Source: Bacilli bacterium (GTDB lineage: Bacteria > Bacillota_I > Bacilli_A > RF39 > UBA660). From it: a stretch of 64,000 nt of DNA. Made by a program: the position numbers and the translations under genes. Shown here one piece after another: positions 16,987 through 25,352 of this stretch. The DNA lies in NCBI GenBank assembly GCA_017450205.1, contig JAFSVF010000009.1:107962-171961 (forward strand). The letters run 5' to 3'. Below the pieces are notes generated by a model that was given only the letters and a program-made list of their open reading frames with translations, ran no database searches and had not been told where the DNA came from. The first letter of the stretch is position 1. Each line of letters opens with the position of its first letter.

Positions 16987-17943
16987 ATGAAAAAATATAT
17001 TATGTTTGCATTTATTATGTTTATGCCAATTGTTGTTAATGCGGCTAGTATTCAAATTGTATGTGAAAAAGATACAATAACAGTTGGAGACAGTGTTAGA
17101 TGTGATATCATTGGTAATGATACTACAGTTGGTGGCGCCAAAGCTGATAGTGTATCTGTAACTAATGGAACTATTACGAGTTTTATAAAAGGAAATTGTA
17201 TAGAGTTAGCTGCAGGTGCAGTTTCTAATTCATCTTTTGAATGTATTAGTGATGAAGCACCTAATAGTACTAAAATAGTTTCATATGTATTAAAATCTCA
17301 AAATGAAGGTAATATGGTTTTTGAACTTACTAATGCGCAATTAGTTGGATATGAGTATGCTACAATTGATTTCCCATCAATTACTAAAACCATAACTGTA
17401 AAAGCTAAAGAAACTACTCAAGCTACTACTAAGCCTGCAGTTAAACCACAACCAAGTCCAAGTGAACCTAGTCCATCAGGCCCTAATACACAAGCTCCTG
17501 TACAAACTGAACCTGTAATTGAAGCACCAACAACTGAGGTTGTAACTGAACCGGAGTCAGAACCAACTAGTGAGGTTGTTAAACCAAATCCTAAGAGTGA
17601 TGAAGTTATTTATTTAAAATCATTAAAGGTTGATGGTATAGAAATTAATTTTAGTCCTACTAGTTTTAATTATAATTTTAGTGTTGGAAAAGATATTAAT
17701 GAATTAAATATTACTTATGAAACTGAAGATGATGAAGATGTAGAAGTAAGTGATACTAAATTAAAGAGTGGATTAAATAAAATATATATTGTAGTTACTA
17801 AAGGAAATTTAAGTTCAACTTATACTTTAAATGTTACTAAGGAATCTAGTAATAAAACAGTAAAGACAATAAAGATTGTTGGATCTGTTTCTGGAATTGG
17901 AGTATTAGTTTATTGCTTATTTAGAGTACTTAGAAAATTCTAG
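16987..17943 (+). CDS. Secreted membrane-anchored protein with cadherin-like beta-sandwich domain
   Basis: 318 residues: signal peptide ending VVNA, an N-terminal domain with three cysteines (CEKDTITVG, CDIIG, CISDEA), a Pro/Thr/Glu-rich linker (about residues 138-205), a cadherin-like beta-sandwich domain (YLKSLKVDGIEINFSPTSF to STYTLNVTKE), and a C-terminal helix with RKF tail. That domain is common in surface proteins of Firmicutes, and the gene at 52815 carries two copies. Start ATG follows TGGAGGACTTTTT. It lies between the exporter and the two-component system, with its own terminator. Envelope role inferred. Confidence 0.78.
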   Translation: MKKYIMFAFIMFMPIVVNAASIQIVCEKDTITVGDSVRCDIIGNDTTVGGAKADSVSVTNGTITSFIKGNCIELAAGAVSNSSFECISDEAPNSTKIVSYVLKSQNEGNMVFELTNAQLVGYEYATIDFPSITKTITVKAKETTQATTKPAVKPQPSPSEPSPSGPNTQAPVQTEPVIEAPTTEVVTEPESEPTSEVVKPNPKSDEVIYLKSLKVDGIEINFSPTSFNYNFSVGKDINELNITYETEDDEDVEVSDTKLKSGLNKIYIVVTKGNLSSTYTLNVTKESSNKTVKTIKIVGSVSGIGVLVYCLFRVLRKF

Positions 17944-17972
17944 ATTAGTATTAAGAAAATTAACAGTTTATA

Positions 17973-18003
17973 AGAGAACTAATATTAAATAGTTCTCTTT
18001 TTA
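17973..18003 (+). terminator. Rho-independent terminator
   Basis: Stem AGAGAACTA / TAGTTCTCT with an 8-nt loop and a T run. Confidence 0.85.
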
Positions 18004-18027
18004 TGTTATACTTTAATTGGTGATTAT

Positions 18028-18681
18028 ATGAATATCTTATTAGTTGAAGATAATGAAATGATTATTAAAGGTCTTGTTTTTTCATTTGAGAAAAGCGATT
18101 ATAAACTTGAATATAAAACAAGTATTATTGATACTAAGAATTATTTATTAAATAATAAACCTGATTTAATTATTCTTGATGTTACTTTACCAGATGGTAA
18201 TGGTTTTGATTTTTATAAAATGAGTTTAAAGGAAAAAGAAATACCTGTTATATTCTTAACTGCTTTAGATGATGAAAATGATATTGTAAATGGATTAGAA
18301 TTGGGTGCAGATGATTATATTACTAAACCATTTAGTACTAAAGAATTAATGGCTAGAATTAATAAAATATTATTAAGAAAGATTAAAAAAAATATAATTA
18401 AAGTTAATGATTTAACTTTTGATTTAGATAGTTTAGTTTTAACTAAAAATGGAAAAATGCTTGAATTAAGTCCGCTAGAATTAAAAATAATTACGTTACT
18501 ATTTACTAATAAAGGAAGTGTTATTACTAGAGATACTTTACTTGATAAAGTATATGATTGGACAGGGAACTATATAGATGATCATACTATTACAGTATAT
18601 TTCAAAAGAATAAGAGAGAAACTTGGAGAAGACTCTATTAAAACAGTTAAAGGAATAGGTTATAGAATAAATGAAGAATAA
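18028..18681 (+). CDS. OmpR-family response regulator
   Basis: 217 residues. The receiver domain (1-115) has the acidic pair in LLVEDNEM, phospho-acceptor D in LIILDVTLPDG, T in VIFLTA and K in YITKPFS. The winged-helix domain follows with LSPLELKIITLLFTNKG and DDHTITVYFKRIREKLGEDSIKTVKGIGYR. It overlaps the histidine kinase gene by 11 nt. It resembles the regulators that control peptide-exporter ABC operons, and the 11-bp repeats at 13335-13354 are a plausible target; that is inference. Confidence 0.93.
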   Translation: MNILLVEDNEMIIKGLVFSFEKSDYKLEYKTSIIDTKNYLLNNKPDLIILDVTLPDGNGFDFYKMSLKEKEIPVIFLTALDDENDIVNGLELGADDYITKPFSTKELMARINKILLRKIKKNIIKVNDLTFDLDSLVLTKNGKMLELSPLELKIITLLFTNKGSVITRDTLLDKVYDWTGNYIDDHTITVYFKRIREKLGEDSIKTVKGIGYRINEE

Positions 18682-19879
18682 TATTAATTATAAAAAGTAT
18701 ATATTTTTTTCTTTAATTATTACTATTATATTTAGTATTTGTTTTTATTGTTTTAATTTATATAATTATAAGAATTATTCTTATAAATATAATTTAGAAA
18801 TTGATCATTTAATTACTTATATAAAAGAGATTAATCCTGAGATAGATGAAAAAGAAATATTTAATTCAATTAGAAATAATGAAAGTACTTCTTTATTTGA
18901 AAAGTATGGTGTAGATATTAGGAATGAATCTATATTTAAAGATAATAATAAAAGATTTAATAGTAGTTTAATTATTAGTTCCATAATATTTATATTGTCT
19001 TCCTTAACTAGTATATTAGTATTTTGTTTTTATTCTTATAAAAAAGAAAATGAAATTAATAAAATAACTAAGATTATTAAAGAGATTAATAAGAAAAATT
19101 ATGAATTAGATATAAAGACTATGAGTGAAGATGAATTATCTATTCTTAAAAATGAGATATATAAAACTATGATTAATTTAAAAGAAACTAGTGAATTAAA
19201 TATCTTAGATAAAGTTAATTTAAAAAGAAGTTTAGAAGATATATCACATCAATTAAAGACACCTTTAACATCTATACTTATTATGTTAGATAATTTAATT
19301 GATAATCCAGATATGGATTTAAGTTTAAGAGAAGATTTTTTAAGAGATATTAAGCTTGAAACAAATAAAATTAATTTCTTAGTACAAAATATACTTAAAC
19401 TATCTAAGTTTGAATCTAATACGATTGAACTTAAAAGAAGTGAAGAATCGATAAGTAAATTAGTAAATGAATCTATTAATAATGTAGATGTATTAGCAGA
19501 TTTAAAGAATATAAAAATAAATAAGAAGATTATTAGTGATTCTTTAATTAAAATTGACTTTTCATGGCAAAAAGAAGCCATTACTAATTTAATTAAGAAT
19601 GCAATTGAACACTCAGAAAGGGACACTAATATAGATATAATAGTAGATACTAATAACGTATATTCTAGTATTAAAGTTATTAACTATAATTCAATGATTG
19701 ATAAAGAAGATATAAAAAATATATTTAAAAGATTTTATAAAAGTAAAAATTCTAGTAAAGAATCTATTGGTATTGGACTTTCTCTTGCTAAAACAATTAT
19801 AGAAGCTGATAATGGGTCTATTACTGTTGAGTCTAATGAAGAAAAGACTATTTTCGTAGTAAAATATTTTAAGATATAA
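18671..19879 (+). CDS. Sensor histidine kinase
   Basis: 402 residues, the partner of the regulator at 18028. Two membrane helices (about residues 10-30 and 97-117) enclose a short extracellular segment of about 65 residues. The phospho-acceptor is the H in ISHQLKTPLTSI; the ATP-binding domain has NLIKNAIEHS (N box), a degenerate D box region, and GIGLSLAKTI (G box). The short sensor suggests intramembrane or transporter-assisted sensing, as in Bce-type systems. It is translationally coupled to the regulator, and the glycosyltransferase gene follows after 10 nt. Confidence 0.92.
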   Translation: MKNNINYKKYIFFSLIITIIFSICFYCFNLYNYKNYSYKYNLEIDHLITYIKEINPEIDEKEIFNSIRNNESTSLFEKYGVDIRNESIFKDNNKRFNSSLIISSIIFILSSLTSILVFCFYSYKKENEINKITKIIKEINKKNYELDIKTMSEDELSILKNEIYKTMINLKETSELNILDKVNLKRSLEDISHQLKTPLTSILIMLDNLIDNPDMDLSLREDFLRDIKLETNKINFLVQNILKLSKFESNTIELKRSEESISKLVNESINNVDVLADLKNIKINKKIISDSLIKIDFSWQKEAITNLIKNAIEHSERDTNIDIIVDTNNVYSSIKVINYNSMIDKEDIKNIFKRFYKSKNSSKESIGIGLSLAKTIIEADNGSITVESNEEKTIFVVKYFKI

Positions 19880-19889
19880 GAGTGATAAA

Positions 19890-21083
19890 ATGAATAAAAG
19901 ATTAAAGATAGGTATATTTATGGATAGTTATTATCCTGCAATAGATGGAGTAGTTTTAGTAATTGATAATTTATGTAAAGAATTATCTAAGTTTAATGAT
20001 GTTGTTTTAGTAGTTCCTTATACTAATACAATTGATGAAGATAAGAATAAACCTTATAAAATTATTAGAGTTAAAAGTATTGATGTACCTTTTACTGAAT
20101 ATAGATTAGGTATACCATCACTTAAGAAATCCAAGATTTATAATGAACTTTTAAAAGAAAAGTTTGATGTTATTCATATTCATAGTCCTTTTACTATCGG
20201 TAAGCTAGGAGTGGATTTAGCCAAGGACTTAAATGTTCCGTCTGTTTGTACAATGCATACTAGATTTGATTTTGAAATTAGAAAAGTAGTTAAGAGTGAA
20301 TCTATTAATAAATTTGTAATTAAAAGAATAATTAGTGTATTTAATAAGTGTTATGCTGGTATTGCAATAAACTCTAAAATGATTAAAGTTTTTGAAGATT
20401 ATGGTTATAAAAAGAAACCAAGAATTATATATAATGGAACTGATTTAAAACCTTTAAAAGAAAATTCTAAATATATTGATATTATAAATGAAAAATATAA
20501 TATTGAAGCAAACGATAAAGTATTATTATTTGTTGGTAGAATTACTTCTGTTAAAAATATATTCTTTATATTAGACTCACTTAAATTATTAAAAGAAGAT
20601 GGATATCAATTTAAAATGTTTTTTGTAGGTAGTGGTTCTGATGAAAAAAAGTTGGCTTTAAAAATACTTGAATATAATTTACAAGATTCAGTTATTATGA
20701 CTGGTCAAATTAAAAATAGGGAAGAACTTTCTGCAATGTATAAAAGAGCTGATTTATTTTTATTTCCATCCCTTTTTGATGCATCTAGTTTAGTTCAAAT
20801 AGAAGCAGCTGTTAATGAAACACCTGGACTTTTTATAGAAGATTCAGTAACTGCAGATACTGTTACAAATGAAGTGAGTGGATTTACATCAGTTTTAGAT
20901 GAAGTAAAATATAAAGATAGAATTAAAGAAATATTAGATGATAAGAAACATTTAAAAGAAGTATCTATTAATGCCCATAAGTTGTTAGGTAAATCTTGGG
21001 ATGAAATCAGTAAAACTACATATGAATATTATTTAGAATTAATTGAAAACTTTAAAAAAGAATTTGGTGAACCTAAAAAATAA
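19890..21083 (+). CDS. Glycosyltransferase family 4 protein
   Basis: 397 residues with the two Rossmann domains of GT-B enzymes. Motifs: IGIFMDSYYPAIDGV at the start, VIHIHSPFTIG, CTMHTRFDF, YNGTD, LFVGRITSVKN, and FPSLFDASSLVQIEAA, the E-rich nucleotide-sugar site of the family (one E of the usual EX7E pair is less clear). The set resembles the diacylglycerol glucosyltransferases of Firmicutes that make glycolipid anchors for lipoteichoic acid. The exact acceptor is not shown by sequence. It lies 10 nt after the histidine kinase, likely cotranscribed. Confidence 0.82.
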   Translation: MNKRLKIGIFMDSYYPAIDGVVLVIDNLCKELSKFNDVVLVVPYTNTIDEDKNKPYKIIRVKSIDVPFTEYRLGIPSLKKSKIYNELLKEKFDVIHIHSPFTIGKLGVDLAKDLNVPSVCTMHTRFDFEIRKVVKSESINKFVIKRIISVFNKCYAGIAINSKMIKVFEDYGYKKKPRIIYNGTDLKPLKENSKYIDIINEKYNIEANDKVLLFVGRITSVKNIFFILDSLKLLKEDGYQFKMFFVGSGSDEKKLALKILEYNLQDSVIMTGQIKNREELSAMYKRADLFLFPSLFDASSLVQIEAAVNETPGLFIEDSVTADTVTNEVSGFTSVLDEVKYKDRIKEILDDKKHLKEVSINAHKLLGKSWDEISKTTYEYYLELIENFKKEFGEPKK

Positions 21084-21086
21084 TTA

Positions 21087-21114
21087 TTGACAATTAATAC
21101 TTTAAATATATAAT
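21087..21114 (+). promoter_or_regulatory. Consensus promoter before the HAD-like gene
   Basis: TTGACA at 21087-21092 and TATAAT at 21109-21114 with a 16-bp spacer, 23 nt before the start codon of the following gene. Both hexamers are perfect consensus, so a strong sigma-A promoter is likely. Confidence 0.75.
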
Positions 21115-21136
21115 AAACCATACATATGGAGGATTT

Positions 21137-21667
21137 ATGAAAGTTATTATTTTAGAAACAAGTGGAGTTTTAAATGACTATAATTCATTGACTGAATATG
21201 TTAATCATTATTTTAATTATGTTAATAAAAGTGATTGCTTAAGAGGATACGATGAATCAAAGTTTATGTTATTAAGTAAAATATGTAATGAATTAGGTGC
21301 AGGTGTTGTATTACCTTCCTCATGGAAATTTTACTTTAGTGATGATTTTAGGTTTGATAATGAATTAACTAGAATTATAAAAGAATTTAAAAAGTTTAAT
21401 ATTCCATTCTTAGGATTTACTCCTGATATGAAAGATGAAGATATTAAAGGTAGAGAAACAATTGATGAATGCAATATTGATGAGTATTTAAATAATCATA
21501 ATGATATTGAAAATTTTTGTTTAATTACTACAGATAATTATGATTTAGATGATTTTCAAGATAATAGAGTAATAACAGATTTTAATGAAGATGGGTTAGG
21601 TAATGGAGGATTACTTCCTCATCATGAAAAAGAGATAGTAAAGATTTTAAGTAGAAAAAACAAATAA
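21137..21667 (+). CDS. HAD/SAK-like paralogue lacking catalytic aspartates (pseudoenzyme)
   Basis: 176 residues, clearly related to the next gene: both share LSKICNE/LSEICKK, SSWK/SAWK, GFTPDM/GYTPDV, and an almost identical end (DGLGNGGLLPHH). But motif I, DIDGV in active HAD enzymes, reads ETSGV here, so both the nucleophile and the general acid are lost. The late acidic motif is also changed (TTDNYDLDDF). Phosphatase activity is therefore unlikely; a binding or regulatory role is possible. The strong promoter and intact frame argue against a decaying gene. Start ATG after TGGAGGATTT. Confidence 0.7.
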   Translation: MKVIILETSGVLNDYNSLTEYVNHYFNYVNKSDCLRGYDESKFMLLSKICNELGAGVVLPSSWKFYFSDDFRFDNELTRIIKEFKKFNIPFLGFTPDMKDEDIKGRETIDECNIDEYLNNHNDIENFCLITTDNYDLDDFQDNRVITDFNEDGLGNGGLLPHHEKEIVKILSRKNK

Positions 21668-21685
21668 TGATTTATTTGTTTTTTT
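21659..21685 (+). terminator. Rho-independent terminator
   Basis: Stem AACAAATAA / TTATTTGTT followed by a T run; the stop codon is in the hairpin. Confidence 0.82.
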
Positions 21686-21728
21686 ATCCCTATAGGACTA
21701 TAATTTAATTAGAATAGAGGTTGTATAT

Positions 21729-22553
21729 ATGAAAGTATTATTCTTAGATATTGATGGTGTACTTAAAGATGATAATTGTTTTCAATATGAAACTAATCAT
21801 TTTGATGAATATAAGGGAAAATCTTTTCTTTTAGAAGATAAATTTAAAATTCTTTCAGAAATTTGTAAAAAGTATGATTTAAAAGTTGTTGTGACTTCAG
21901 CATGGAAATGTGATATATCTAAAGTAAAATCAATTAAAGATGTAGAGGAAGATAATCCTGGATTATACGAATTACATTCTTTATTAAATAAATATGGAAT
22001 AGAATTATATGGATATACTCCTGATGTTCCTAATCCTGGTAAACCTTGGTGTCAAAATATGTGCAAAGAGTATGATATTGAAGCATTCTTAATTGAACAC
22101 CCTGAAGTAACTCACTATGTTATTGTTGATGATGTTTCTGAAAATGATATATATACTCTTCAAGATCATCTTTTAAAAACTAAATTTGATGAAGATGGAT
22201 TAGGTAATGGAGGATTACTTCCTCATCACATTGATGATATAAAAGAGTTTATTAAACCAAGGGAAGAAGTTATTCCAGAGAATATGGAAGATAATCCTCT
22301 ATATAAGAAGATAAAATACTCTGAATTCAATGTAAAAGACTTCCAATCTTTTGGATTATTTATAGATGTTGGAGAAGTTAAAATACATATAAGTTTATCT
22401 TTTGATAAGAGTACTGTATTCTATCACTGGTATGATGAATATGAATATCAAAGAGGTGTTCTTCATAATTATGATGAATTTCTTGATTTATTAAGATATT
22501 TTAATATTGTTGATGATAAAGAAAATATAAAGAAATTAGAGAGAAAAGTGTAA
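21729..22553 (+). CDS. HAD-superfamily phosphatase of the SAK type
   Basis: 274 residues. Motif I LFLDIDGVLKDD, motif II VVTSAWK, and the acidic motif VIVDDVSEND are all intact, followed by DEDGLGNGGLLPHH. It belongs to the HAD domain group of Swiss-Army-Knife RNA-repair proteins, usually metal-dependent phosphatases. The last 85 residues (from about 190) form an additional unknown domain with many aromatic residues (FYHWYDEYEYQRG). It follows its inactive paralogue after a terminator and has its own TATAAT-like upstream sequence. RNA end-processing is possible but not shown. Confidence 0.72.
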   Translation: MKVLFLDIDGVLKDDNCFQYETNHFDEYKGKSFLLEDKFKILSEICKKYDLKVVVTSAWKCDISKVKSIKDVEEDNPGLYELHSLLNKYGIELYGYTPDVPNPGKPWCQNMCKEYDIEAFLIEHPEVTHYVIVDDVSENDIYTLQDHLLKTKFDEDGLGNGGLLPHHIDDIKEFIKPREEVIPENMEDNPLYKKIKYSEFNVKDFQSFGLFIDVGEVKIHISLSFDKSTVFYHWYDEYEYQRGVLHNYDEFLDLLRYFNIVDDKENIKKLERKV

Positions 22554-22571
22554 GATTATCTTACACTTTTT
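22544..22571 (+). terminator. Rho-independent terminator
   Basis: Stem AAAAGTGTAAG / CTTACACTTTT with ATTAT loop, overlapping the stop codon of the HAD gene. Confidence 0.85.
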
Positions 22572-22656
22572 ATGTAAAAGAATTTTTAATAAAATTTTTA
22601 TATGAATATTTATGATATAATTTAAAAGAGAATAATATAAAACTAGTGGTGATTAT

Positions 22657-24033
22657 ATGAAAAAAACAAAATTATTTATTCTTCTATTTTTAGTTGGATT
22701 AGTGATAGTTTTACCACATGCAAAGGTAGCAGATTCTGGATTTGATTCTTCTTATGATGGAGGATACTCTAGTAGTGATTCTAGCTGGTCTTCTTCTGAT
22801 AGTTATAGCAGTCATTCTTCTTATGATTATGGTAGTTCTCATAGTGGGTCATATACATCATCATTTGCAGATGTTATTCTTGAGTTTTTGTTTGTTTTAG
22901 TTATTTTAGTTTTGTCTACAGCTAGTGGAATTTATTCTGTTCGTCAATATTCTTACCAAAGTAATTCTAATTTAAGAAAACAGGTTGATATAATTGATGA
23001 TGGAAATATTGCTAAAATAATTGAATCTATTAAAAAAGTATATCCAAACTTTGATTATAATATGCTTATTAATGATGCATTAGTTTTATATAAAGAATAT
23101 TCTGAATATATGAATAATAGAGATTTAGACTCTATTAAAACTATCGTAGATAGTTCTTTATATAAAAAATCAAATGATATTCTTTTTAATTATAAAGTAA
23201 ATAATAATTATTCAATTGTTAAAGATATTAAAATTATTAGAGGTTTTATTGAATTTTTAGATTTCTTTAATAATACAATAACTGCTAGAGTAGTTCTAGG
23301 TGTAAGAGAAATACAATACTTTGTTGATAAAGATTATAATTATATTAGAGGAAATAAAGATGAAATTGAAAGTAGTACTTATACTATTACAATTTCTAAA
23401 GCGTTAGGGGCTAATAGAACAATTATGACTAACAAAGTAATATGTTCTAACCCAAATTATTTAGTTTCAAGTTTTGATACTGATAGACATAACTCATATA
23501 AAAGTATGCAAGAAATACTTAAAATTGATCCTGAACTTACAGAAAATAATATTGTAGATAAAACATTTGAAATATACAAAGAATTACAATATGCTTGGTC
23601 TAATTTTGATTATGATAAAATGCGTACTTTAGTATCTGATGAATTATATAATAATTATAGAATGCAATTAAGAACATTGAATGTTAAGAAACAAAGAAAT
23701 GTTATGGAAGATATTTCTTTTATTAGAGGTGCAATTAAACATTATGAATTAACTGAATCTTCAATTAATATAAGTGTAGAATTAGTTGTTGAACAAAATG
23801 ATTATATTGTAGATGATATTGGAAATATAGTTAAAGGTGATAAAATTAAAGATCATAATACTTATGAGTTATTAATAACAAGAGCAATATCTAAACACAA
23901 AGAGAATTGTCCTAACTGTGGTGCAGAATTAAGTGGTGAAGCAAGTCAAACATGTTCTCATTGTGGTGCATCTTTAATAACTTTAAGTAAAGACTTTGTA
24001 ATTGCAAAGAAAAGAATTCTTAAACAAAGATAG
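22657..24033 (+). CDS. Membrane protein with two Tim44-like domains and a zinc ribbon
   Basis: 458 residues. A signal-like helix at 1-26 is followed by a Ser/Tyr-rich low-complexity stretch (about 27-68) and a membrane helix (about 72-92). Two Tim44-like domains follow: about 105-255 (IIESIKKVYPNFDYNMLINDALVLY) and about 290-410 (VDKTFEIYKELQYAWSNFDYDKMRTLVSDELY), the second with the family pattern A-W-x-x-x-D-x-x-x-x-R. The end has a zinc ribbon (CPNCGAEL, CSHCGASL). Bacterial Tim44-like proteins are poorly understood. The next gene encodes one Tim44-like domain plus ribbon, so the two probably act together. Start ATG after GTGGTGATTAT. Confidence 0.72.
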   Translation: MKKTKLFILLFLVGLVIVLPHAKVADSGFDSSYDGGYSSSDSSWSSSDSYSSHSSYDYGSSHSGSYTSSFADVILEFLFVLVILVLSTASGIYSVRQYSYQSNSNLRKQVDIIDDGNIAKIIESIKKVYPNFDYNMLINDALVLYKEYSEYMNNRDLDSIKTIVDSSLYKKSNDILFNYKVNNNYSIVKDIKIIRGFIEFLDFFNNTITARVVLGVREIQYFVDKDYNYIRGNKDEIESSTYTITISKALGANRTIMTNKVICSNPNYLVSSFDTDRHNSYKSMQEILKIDPELTENNIVDKTFEIYKELQYAWSNFDYDKMRTLVSDELYNNYRMQLRTLNVKKQRNVMEDISFIRGAIKHYELTESSINISVELVVEQNDYIVDDIGNIVKGDKIKDHNTYELLITRAISKHKENCPNCGAELSGEASQTCSHCGASLITLSKDFVIAKKRILKQR

Positions 24034-24043
24034 GTGGGTTTAA

Positions 24044-24580
24044 ATGAATATACATGATTATGATGAAACTATAGATAATACTAAATTCTTATCTAAAGTG
24101 GATAATATTTATATATCATTAGTGTGTGGAGTTATGTTTGATGAACTTGATAATGTTAAACATAAGGTTAGTGATGAAGTTTATAAAAAGTTTGAAACTA
24201 TTTGTTTAAATAATAAAACTAGAAATTATTCTACAATATATGAAGAGTTAAATGTAAAATCTACTGATATTATTAAAATAACTAAAGATGAAGAAAAAAT
24301 CACTGTATATGTTGAATTAGTATCTGGTTATATTGGATATACACTTAATAATGTGACTGGTGATGTTGTAATTGGAAATAAATATAATAAAAATTTTCAT
24401 AGATATACTTTAGTTCTTGAAAAGAATGTTAATGCTAAAACTATGAAAGCAAGTGTACATTGTCCTAAGTGTGGGAATCCAATTGACTATAATGCTGATG
24501 GCACATGTAATTATTGTGGAGCTGTTTTTAATACTGAAGATTTTGATTATATTTTAACTAGCATTGAAAAAAATTATTAA
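24044..24580 (+). CDS. Tim44-like domain protein with C-terminal zinc ribbon
   Basis: 178 residues, cytosolic by appearance. The body resembles the Tim44-like domains of the upstream protein (LDNVKHKVSDEVYKKFETICLNNKTRN and IIKITKDEEKITVYVELVSGYIGY). The C-terminus is a four-cysteine ribbon (CPKCGNP, CNYCGAV). Start ATG after AGGTGGGTTTAA, 10 nt after the upstream stop, so the pair is an operon. It may be a soluble partner of the membrane-bound protein; that is inference from domain sharing. Confidence 0.68.
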   Translation: MNIHDYDETIDNTKFLSKVDNIYISLVCGVMFDELDNVKHKVSDEVYKKFETICLNNKTRNYSTIYEELNVKSTDIIKITKDEEKITVYVELVSGYIGYTLNNVTGDVVIGNKYNKNFHRYTLVLEKNVNAKTMKASVHCPKCGNPIDYNADGTCNYCGAVFNTEDFDYILTSIEKNY

Positions 24581-24584
24581 ATAC

Positions 24585-24612
24585 AGGTGTCTTTAATAAA
24601 GACATCTTTTTT
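24585..24612 (+). terminator. Rho-independent terminator
   Basis: Stem AGGTGTCTTT / AAAGACATCT (one G-U pair) followed by TTTTTT. Confidence 0.83.
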
Positions 24613-24698
24613 ATGATATAATTTAGTATGGTGATACTATGATAATTTTAAGAAATTTTGAAAAGAAATTATAAAGTTATAAAGTGAGGAGTAAAAAT

Positions 24699-25352
24699 AT
24701 GAAAAAAATAATAATTATATTTTTTGTTTTATTATTATTATTATTTATTGTCTTAATATTTGGTATAAATTTTTATGTTAAAGCATCTACTAAAAAAAGA
24801 ATTATTAATGATATTAATAATATACCAAATGTAGATTGCATTCTTGTTTTAGGTGCAGGAATTGATGGTAATAAACCAAGTTTAATGTTAAAGGATAGAT
24901 TAAATAGTGGCATTGAATTATATGATAATAATATATCTAATAGAATAATTATGAGTGGAGACCATGGAAGAATAGAACATGACGAAGTAAATATTATGAA
25001 AAATTATGCTATGGAATATGATATACCATCTAATGATATATTTATGGATCATGCTGGTTTTAGTACTTATGACAGCATTTATAGATTAAAACATATTTTT
25101 AATGTTAAAAGTGTAGTTGTTGTAACTCAAAAGTATCATCTTTATAGAAGTATTTATATTGCTTCGTCTTTAGGTATAGATGCTTATGGTTATCCTTGTG
25201 AAGATATAAAATATTCTGGTGAAACTTATAGAAATTTAAGAGAGGTACTTGCAAGAGATAAAGACTTTTTAAAGACTTTATATAAGCCTAAATCTACTTA
25301 TTTAGGCGATAAAATAGATATTAATGGAAGTGGTGATATAACTAATGATTAA
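24699..25352 (+). CDS. SanA/YdcF-like membrane protein (DUF218)
   Basis: 217 residues. The ATG at 24699 follows GTGAGGAGTAAAAAT. One N-terminal membrane helix is followed by a DUF218 domain: CILVLGAGIDGNKPS, LKDRLNSGIELYDN, IIMSGDHGR, EVNIMKNYAMEYDIP, STYDSIYR and VVVTQKYHLYRS. SanA proteins affect envelope barrier function (vancomycin sensitivity in enterobacteria), but their biochemical activity is uncertain. The domain probably lies outside the membrane. The next gene overlaps by 8 nt. Confidence 0.85.
   Translation: MKKIIIIFFVLLLLLFIVLIFGINFYVKASTKKRIINDINNIPNVDCILVLGAGIDGNKPSLMLKDRLNSGIELYDNNISNRIIMSGDHGRIEHDEVNIMKNYAMEYDIPSNDIFMDHAGFSTYDSIYRLKHIFNVKSVVVVTQKYHLYRSIYIASSLGIDAYGYPCEDIKYSGETYRNLREVLARDKDFLKTLYKPKSTYLGDKIDINGSGDITND

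Noticed and set aside
24639..24674. 11-codon ORF (MIILRNFEKKL) after GGTGATACT upstream of the SanA-like gene
   Set aside because: It has a fair ribosome site and lies after a TATAAT-like box, so a leader peptide is possible, but there is no regulatory structure around it and the length is within chance.
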